A stretch of 64,000 nucleotides of DNA from positions 1-64,000 of the forward strand of contig NZ_NFKA01000012.1 of NCBI RefSeq assembly GCF_002160145.1. Direction: 5' to 3'. The notes beneath the pieces are model-generated. The model was not told where the DNA came from, searched no databases, and worked only from the letters and a program-made list of their open reading frames with translations. Each line of letters opens with the position of its first letter. Position 1 is the first letter of the stretch. Positions 60,713 through 64,000 of the stretch are shown piece by piece. The DNA is from Gemmiger sp. An194 (GTDB taxonomy: Bacteria > Bacillota > Clostridia > Oscillospirales > Ruminococcaceae). The position numbers and the translations under genes are program-made.

Positions 60713-62019
60713 GAAACCGCCTCCTCCTTTGCCGCTTCAAGGCCCGGCCTGCCCGCGCTGAGCATGGGGGCAAGGTCCGGGGCAAACAGGCTCAGCTGCT
60801 GGGCCCCGGCGGCGAACACACCGGAATCCACCAGCGCCGCCGCGATGCTTCGGCGGCCGAAGCCCGCCGCGCCGGAAAAGCCCTTGCAGCAGATGAAATA
60901 CTGGGCCCGCTTGAGCACCACGCCCATCCGGCGCAGCTCCTCCAGACCCAGTGCCCCCTGACGGCGGGCCTGCACGATGCGCCGGACGCTTTTCGGCCCG
61001 ATGCCCGGCACCCGCAGCAGCATGGACCGGTCAGCCCGGTTCACGTCCACCGGGAACTGGTCCAGATGCTGGATGGCCCAGTTGCATTTGGGGTCCAGGA
61101 AGGGGTCGAAGTTGGGGCTGGCATCGTCCAGAATCTCGTCCGCCGAGAAGTCGTAAAAGCGCAGCAGCCAGTCCGCCTGATAGAGCCGGTGCTCCCGCAA
61201 CAGGGGCGGGGGTGTGTTCAGGGCGGGCAGGCGGCTGTCCTGCGCCACCGGGATATAGGCCGAGTAGAACACCCGCTTGAGCTGATATTTGTGGTAAAGG
61301 CCCTCGGTGAGCTTTAAGATCTGCCGGTCGGTCTCCGGCGTGGCGCCCACGATCATCTGGGTGCTCTGCCCGGCGGGGGCGAATTTCGGCGCGGAGCGGT
61401 AGACCGTCAGCTCCTGGCGGTTTTCGTCCCGGACGCGGGCGATCTGGCTCATGGGGGCCAGGATGGCCGCTTTTTTCTTGTCCGGGGCCAGGCGGCCCAG
61501 ACTGGCGGCGCTGGGCAGCTCGATGTTCACGCTCAGCCGGTCCGCCAGAAGGCCCAGCCGGTGGATCAGTGCCGGGTCTGCCCCGGGAATGGCCTTGGCG
61601 TGGATGTAGCCCCGAAAGTGGTATTCGTTCCGCAGCAGCTCCAGCGCTTTAATCATCAGTTCGGTGGTGTGGTCGGGACTGATGAGCACCGCGCTGGACA
61701 GAAACAGACCTTCGATGTAGTTGCGCCGGTAGAACTGGATGGTCAGCTCCGCCAGCTCCCGGGGGGTGAAGGCGGCCCGGGGCAGGTCGTTGGAGCGGCG
61801 GTTCACGCAGTAGGCGCAGTCGTAGGCGCACACGTTGGTGAGCAGCACCTTTAACAGGCTCACGCAGCGGCCGTCCGCCGAAAAAGTGTGGCAGCAGCCG
61901 GGGGCCACCGCGCTGCCGATGCTCCCGGCCGCGCCGCCCCGGTCCACCCCGCTGGAAGTGCAGGCCACATCATATTTGGCGCTGTCCGCCAGAATGGTGA
62001 GTTTTTCCATCAGGTCCAT
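60691..62019 (-). CDS. Radical SAM putative DNA repair/modification protein (TIGR03916)
   Basis: The 442-residue protein has the radical-SAM cluster motif NVCAYDCAYC (C64, C68, C71), an upstream CC pair (GCCHTF) and a late helix-hairpin-helix, LLRVPGIGPKSVRRIVQARRQG, for DNA binding. ATG 62019 follows AAAGGAGG. It precedes and overlaps its TIGR03915 partner. A 16-bp sequence upstream (62055-62070) also occurs in front of the XRE/S24 repressor gene at 63107-63721, suggesting damage-inducible control. Confidence 0.88.
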   Translation of the reverse strand: MDLMEKLTILADSAKYDVACTSSGVDRGGAAGSIGSAVAPGCCHTFSADGRCVSLLKVLLTNVCAYDCAYCVNRRSNDLPRAAFTPRELAELTIQFYRRNYIEGLFLSSAVLISPDHTTELMIKALELLRNEYHFRGYIHAKAIPGADPALIHRLGLLADRLSVNIELPSAASLGRLAPDKKKAAILAPMSQIARVRDENRQELTVYRSAPKFAPAGQSTQMIVGATPETDRQILKLTEGLYHKYQLKRVFYSAYIPVAQDSRLPALNTPPPLLREHRLYQADWLLRFYDFSADEILDDASPNFDPFLDPKCNWAIQHLDQFPVDVNRADRSMLLRVPGIGPKSVRRIVQARRQGALGLEELRRMGVVLKRAQYFICCKGFSGAAGFGRRSIAAALVDSGVFAAGAQQLSLFAPDLAPMLSAGRPGLEAAKEEAVSWIEKRM

Positions 62020-62054
62020 GCCCGGACCCCTCCTTTCTCTGGTTGGATTTGAAA

Positions 62055-62070
62055 TAATAGGAGTGTTCAC
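62055..62070 (+). promoter_or_regulatory. Shared 16-bp candidate operator, radical-SAM operon
   Basis: TAATAGGAGTGTTCAC at 62055-62070 is identical to the minus-strand sequence at 63739-63724. On the minus strand it ends in CTATTA, overlapping a likely -10 (TATTAT, 62059-62054) of the repair operon, 35 bases from the start codon. Confidence 0.6.
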
Positions 62071-62128
62071 GAAAGCGAAGAAAGAAGCAAAAAAGGGAGA
62101 AAAAGGGCAAAAAAGGCGCAAAAAAGAA

Positions 62129-62171
62129 AGCCCCATGCGGCGCACGGCAAAACCAATGGTTGGATGGGGCT
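62129..62171 (-). terminator. Terminator of the small membrane protein gene
   Basis: Arms AGCCCCAT (62129-62136) and ATGGGGCT (62164-62171) enclose a 27-base loop; on the minus strand TTCTTTTTT follows. Confidence 0.65.
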
Positions 62172-62192
62172 TTTTGAAAAATAAAGACAGGG

Positions 62193-62384
62193 TTATTTTC
62201 GGTTGGTTTTGGAGCGAATCCAGCTTGCCAGGATCACCAGCTCAAAGGCCAGAAAGGACCCGGTGGCCACGGTAAGGGCACCCTCCGGGGAGAGCCCGTT
62301 CAGAAAATCATGCAGAAGGGCCGCCCAGACCAGATACAGCAAAACAACGCCCAGACCGGCCAGAATGGGAAACAGCAGCTTCAT
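62193..62384 (-). CDS. Small two-helix membrane protein of unknown function
   Basis: The 63-residue protein has two hydrophobic segments (about 3-21 and 33-55) and a basic end IRSKTNRK. ATG 62384 follows GAGGAGG. It lies 30 bases after the histidine phosphatase gene on the same strand and is probably co-transcribed. I recognise no family. Confidence 0.65.
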   Translation of the reverse strand: MKLLFPILAGLGVVLLYLVWAALLHDFLNGLSPEGALTVATGSFLAFELVILASWIRSKTNRK

Positions 62385-62414
62385 GGCGGGGTTCCTCCTC
62401 GTGCCGCCCGGCAA

Positions 62415-63038
62415 TCACTTTAAGTATTTTTCCAGATAGTTCGCGCTGGTGGGGCCGCTGGTGCTTTTGAGCACAAAGCGCTCGCCCTCCAGCTCCAGCT
62501 CGGCGGCGGCGCAGTTGCCCAGGCCCACGCTCCAGTAGTCCTTCATATCAAGGCCCAGCTCGGCGGTGAGCAGAGCGTGCAGCGCCGCGCCATGGCTCAC
62601 TGCCAGCACGGTCTGGCCCCGGTGGGCCTGTTTCACGTAAGCCGTAAAATCGCTCACCCGGGCCATCAGAGCGGGCAGGCTCTCGCCGCCCGGGGCGGGC
62701 ACAAAGTGGGCCGGGTCCGCGAAGAAGGGGGCGAAGTCGTCGCCCAGGGTGCGGGGGGCCTTGCCCTCCCAGTCGCCGAAGGCGATCTCCTTGATGCGCT
62801 CGTCGGTGCGTACTTTTTCGGCGGGCCAGCCGCTCACCAGCACGGCGGTCTCCACCGCGCGGCTTAAGGGGCTGGAATACACCGCGTCAAACTGCACGCC
62901 GGAAAGCCGCTGCCGGGCTTCCTCGGCCTGGCTGCGGCCGGTGTCGTTCAAAGGGATGTCCGTCTGACCCTGCAGACGGCCCGCCAGATTCCAGTCGGTC
63001 TGGCCGTGGCGCACAAGATAAAGCCGGGTAGGCTGCAT
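62415..63038 (-). CDS. Histidine phosphatase family protein (GpmB/CobC-like)
   Basis: The 207-residue protein has the catalytic LYLVRHGQTDWN (H11), then YSSPLSRAVETA, the acid motif EIAFGDWEGK and the second histidine in AVSHGAALHALL. It removes phosphate from a small metabolite; the substrate is unknown. ATG 63038 has AAGGAAG upstream; an in-frame GTG at 63050 touches that site. Confidence 0.9.
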   Translation of the reverse strand: MQPTRLYLVRHGQTDWNLAGRLQGQTDIPLNDTGRSQAEEARQRLSGVQFDAVYSSPLSRAVETAVLVSGWPAEKVRTDERIKEIAFGDWEGKAPRTLGDDFAPFFADPAHFVPAPGGESLPALMARVSDFTAYVKQAHRGQTVLAVSHGAALHALLTAELGLDMKDYWSVGLGNCAAAELELEGERFVLKSTSGPTSANYLEKYLK

Positions 63039-63106
63039 GGGAATTTCCACTTCCTTCTATCTATAGTATAAGGGCGGCAGGGAAACCGGGGGAGAAAAGG
63101 GCAAAA

Positions 63107-63721
63107 TTACCACTTGGCCTTGGTCTCAACTACCTTGCCCGCGATGAACAGCTGGTTGAGCTCCTCGCCGCGGATCACCTTTTCCTCATAGGCCGGGTTG
63201 AAGGGCTGCAGAATCACCGCGTTGCCCCGCTGAATGTACTTTTTCAGGGTGCCCTCCCCCTCGCCGAAGACCATCACGCCCAGGTCGCCGTTTTCCAGGG
63301 TGGGCTGGCGGTGCACCAGAGCCAGGTCGCCGTCCTGAATGCGGGGCTCCATGCTGTCGCCCTTGACCACCAGATAAAAATAGTTGGCGGGGTCCTTCAC
63401 GCAGGCGTATTCCACCCCGTAGTCCTCCTCAAAGGCCAGCGAGCCGTAGCCTGCCCGCACGGTGCCGATCACCGGGATGGGGCTTTCCGCATAGGGCAGG
63501 GAAGGGGCCGCGGGTTCGGCGGGCTGCTCGCTGATGCCCAACAGGTAATCCGCCGAGGTTTCCAGCAGCTCGGCCAGACGGGCCAGAGTAGCGGGGTCCG
63601 GCGAGGAGCGGCCGGTCTCCCATTTGCCCACCGCCTGCTGGGTCACGCCCAGATGTTCGGAAAGGCTTTTCTGGCTCAGGCCCAGCTCCTTGCGCAGCTG
63701 CTTCAAGCGTTGTGGGAACAT
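63107..63721 (-). CDS. XRE/S24 LexA-like autoproteolytic repressor
   Basis: The 204-residue protein has an XRE helix-turn-helix (LKQLRKELGLSQKSLSEHLGVTQQAVGKWETGRSSP, about 6-41), a linker and an S24 peptidase domain. The likely self-cleavage site is A90-G91 (TVRAGYGS), with catalytic S123 in GDSMEPRI and K160 in GTLKKYI. Like LexA or phage CI, it should cleave itself when RecA is activated by DNA damage. ATG 63721 follows AGGAG. A 16-bp sequence before its start is repeated at the radical-SAM repair operon. Confidence 0.92.
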   Translation of the reverse strand: MFPQRLKQLRKELGLSQKSLSEHLGVTQQAVGKWETGRSSPDPATLARLAELLETSADYLLGISEQPAEPAAPSLPYAESPIPVIGTVRAGYGSLAFEEDYGVEYACVKDPANYFYLVVKGDSMEPRIQDGDLALVHRQPTLENGDLGVMVFGEGEGTLKKYIQRGNAVILQPFNPAYEEKVIRGEELNQLFIAGKVVETKAKW

Positions 63722-63723
63722 GT

Positions 63724-63739
63724 GTGAACACTCCTATTA
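63724..63739 (-). promoter_or_regulatory. Shared 16-bp candidate operator, repressor gene
   Basis: On the minus strand TAATAGGAGTGTTCAC overlaps a likely -10 (TGTAAT, 63743-63738) and includes the ribosome site, immediately before ATG 63721. It would allow autorepression. Confidence 0.6.
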
Positions 63740-63801
63740 CAATAAATTTGGACAGGAAAGCCGTGCAGCCAGTCCGGCTTTCCTTCCATCTCGTGCCTAA
63801 G

Positions 63802-64000
63802 CTACAATGAGAGGAGCAACTGGCTGACCAACCACTCCTTGGGCTTTAATGTCCGTAAGAAAGACTGTCAGCCATCCTCTTGTTGCAGCGTTCGATTTAA
63901 GCAGGTTGAGCCTACCGGATACCGGGGAGTTCGTGTTACCCAATAGATTGAATCGGCAGCGAGAAAAGATGGAACCCGGTTGCAGATTCGTTGTATTGGA
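63802..64000 (+). ncRNA. Candidate structured non-coding RNA (runs off the edge)
   Basis: No coding frame fits. The stretch folds into a long stem: CTACAA (63802-63807)/TTGCAG, GAGAGGA (63809-63815)/TCCTCTT and a perfect TGGCTGAC (63821-63828)/GTCAGCCA (63867-63874), closing at 63888. A G-U pair favours the plus strand. TACAAT at 63803-63808 could instead be a -10, in which case the outer part would not be transcribed. Further short pairs (CGATT/AATCG, GGGG...CCC) follow to the edge. I could not name the class. Confidence 0.45.

Overview
The window looks like chromosome of a GC-rich gut Clostridia, most likely Oscillospiraceae/Ruminococcaceae (Faecalibacterium, Gemmiger or Subdoligranulum type). 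This rests on GC-rich coding DNA, strong AAGGAGG ribosome sites, the DUF4321-maf-mreBCD-mrdA-minD-mgsA order, glycogen phosphorylase and an alpha-galactoside ABC operon. The genus is an inference from gene content. I saw no tRNA, rRNA, CRISPR array or transposase.

Layout. 1-573: truncated phage/plasmid-type replication protein with a short direct repeat upstream. 825-1680: SAM methyltransferase behind a leader-peptide/hairpin arrangement. 1.7-6.5 kb: GH13 amylase-like enzyme and glycogen phosphorylase. 6.9-17.3 kb: core cell-division and envelope block (zapA, U32 peptidase, dut, DUF4321, maf, mreB, mreC, mreD, mrdA, minD, mgsA). 17.4-20.1 kb: small membrane proteins, ogt, a type I toxin-antitoxin-like locus and a lipoprotein. 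20.3-22.1 kb: aspS, followed by a lone AT-rich gene. 23.0-29.7 kb: alpha-galactosidase, ABC importer and divergent AraC regulator. 29.8-35.1 kb: hybrid histidine kinase, then a two-component pair in which both genes are frameshifted. 35.2-38.1 kb: sortase-type surface protein, and a MATE exporter divergent from a MerR regulator. 38.2-39.2 kb: nucleotidyltransferase. 39.8-48.6 kb: exopolysaccharide cluster whose genes after the first are strikingly AT-rich. 48.6-50 kb: argH. 50.3-54.1 kb: LacI regulator, P-loop kinase and GH13_18 phosphorylase. 54.3-57.2 kb: serine/cysteine dehydratase-like protein and a fetAB-like exporter. 57.3-59.0 kb: ECF sigma operon. 59.2-63.7 kb: hydrolase, a radical-SAM DNA-repair pair, a histidine phosphatase and an XRE/S24 autoproteolytic repressor. 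The right edge holds a candidate structured RNA.

Connections. The AraC regulator, solute-binding protein, two permeases and alpha-galactosidase form an Msm/Raf-type alpha-galactoside uptake system without its own ATPase. The MATE gene has a MerR-type promoter with a 19-bp spacer. A 16-bp sequence is shared exactly between the promoter of the XRE/S24 repressor and that of the radical-SAM repair operon, which suggests a small damage-responsive regulon. The strongest candidates for something little described are this regulon, the leader-controlled methyltransferase, the type I toxin-antitoxin locus, the QueC-like PP-loop protein in the polysaccharide cluster, and the structured RNA at the right edge.
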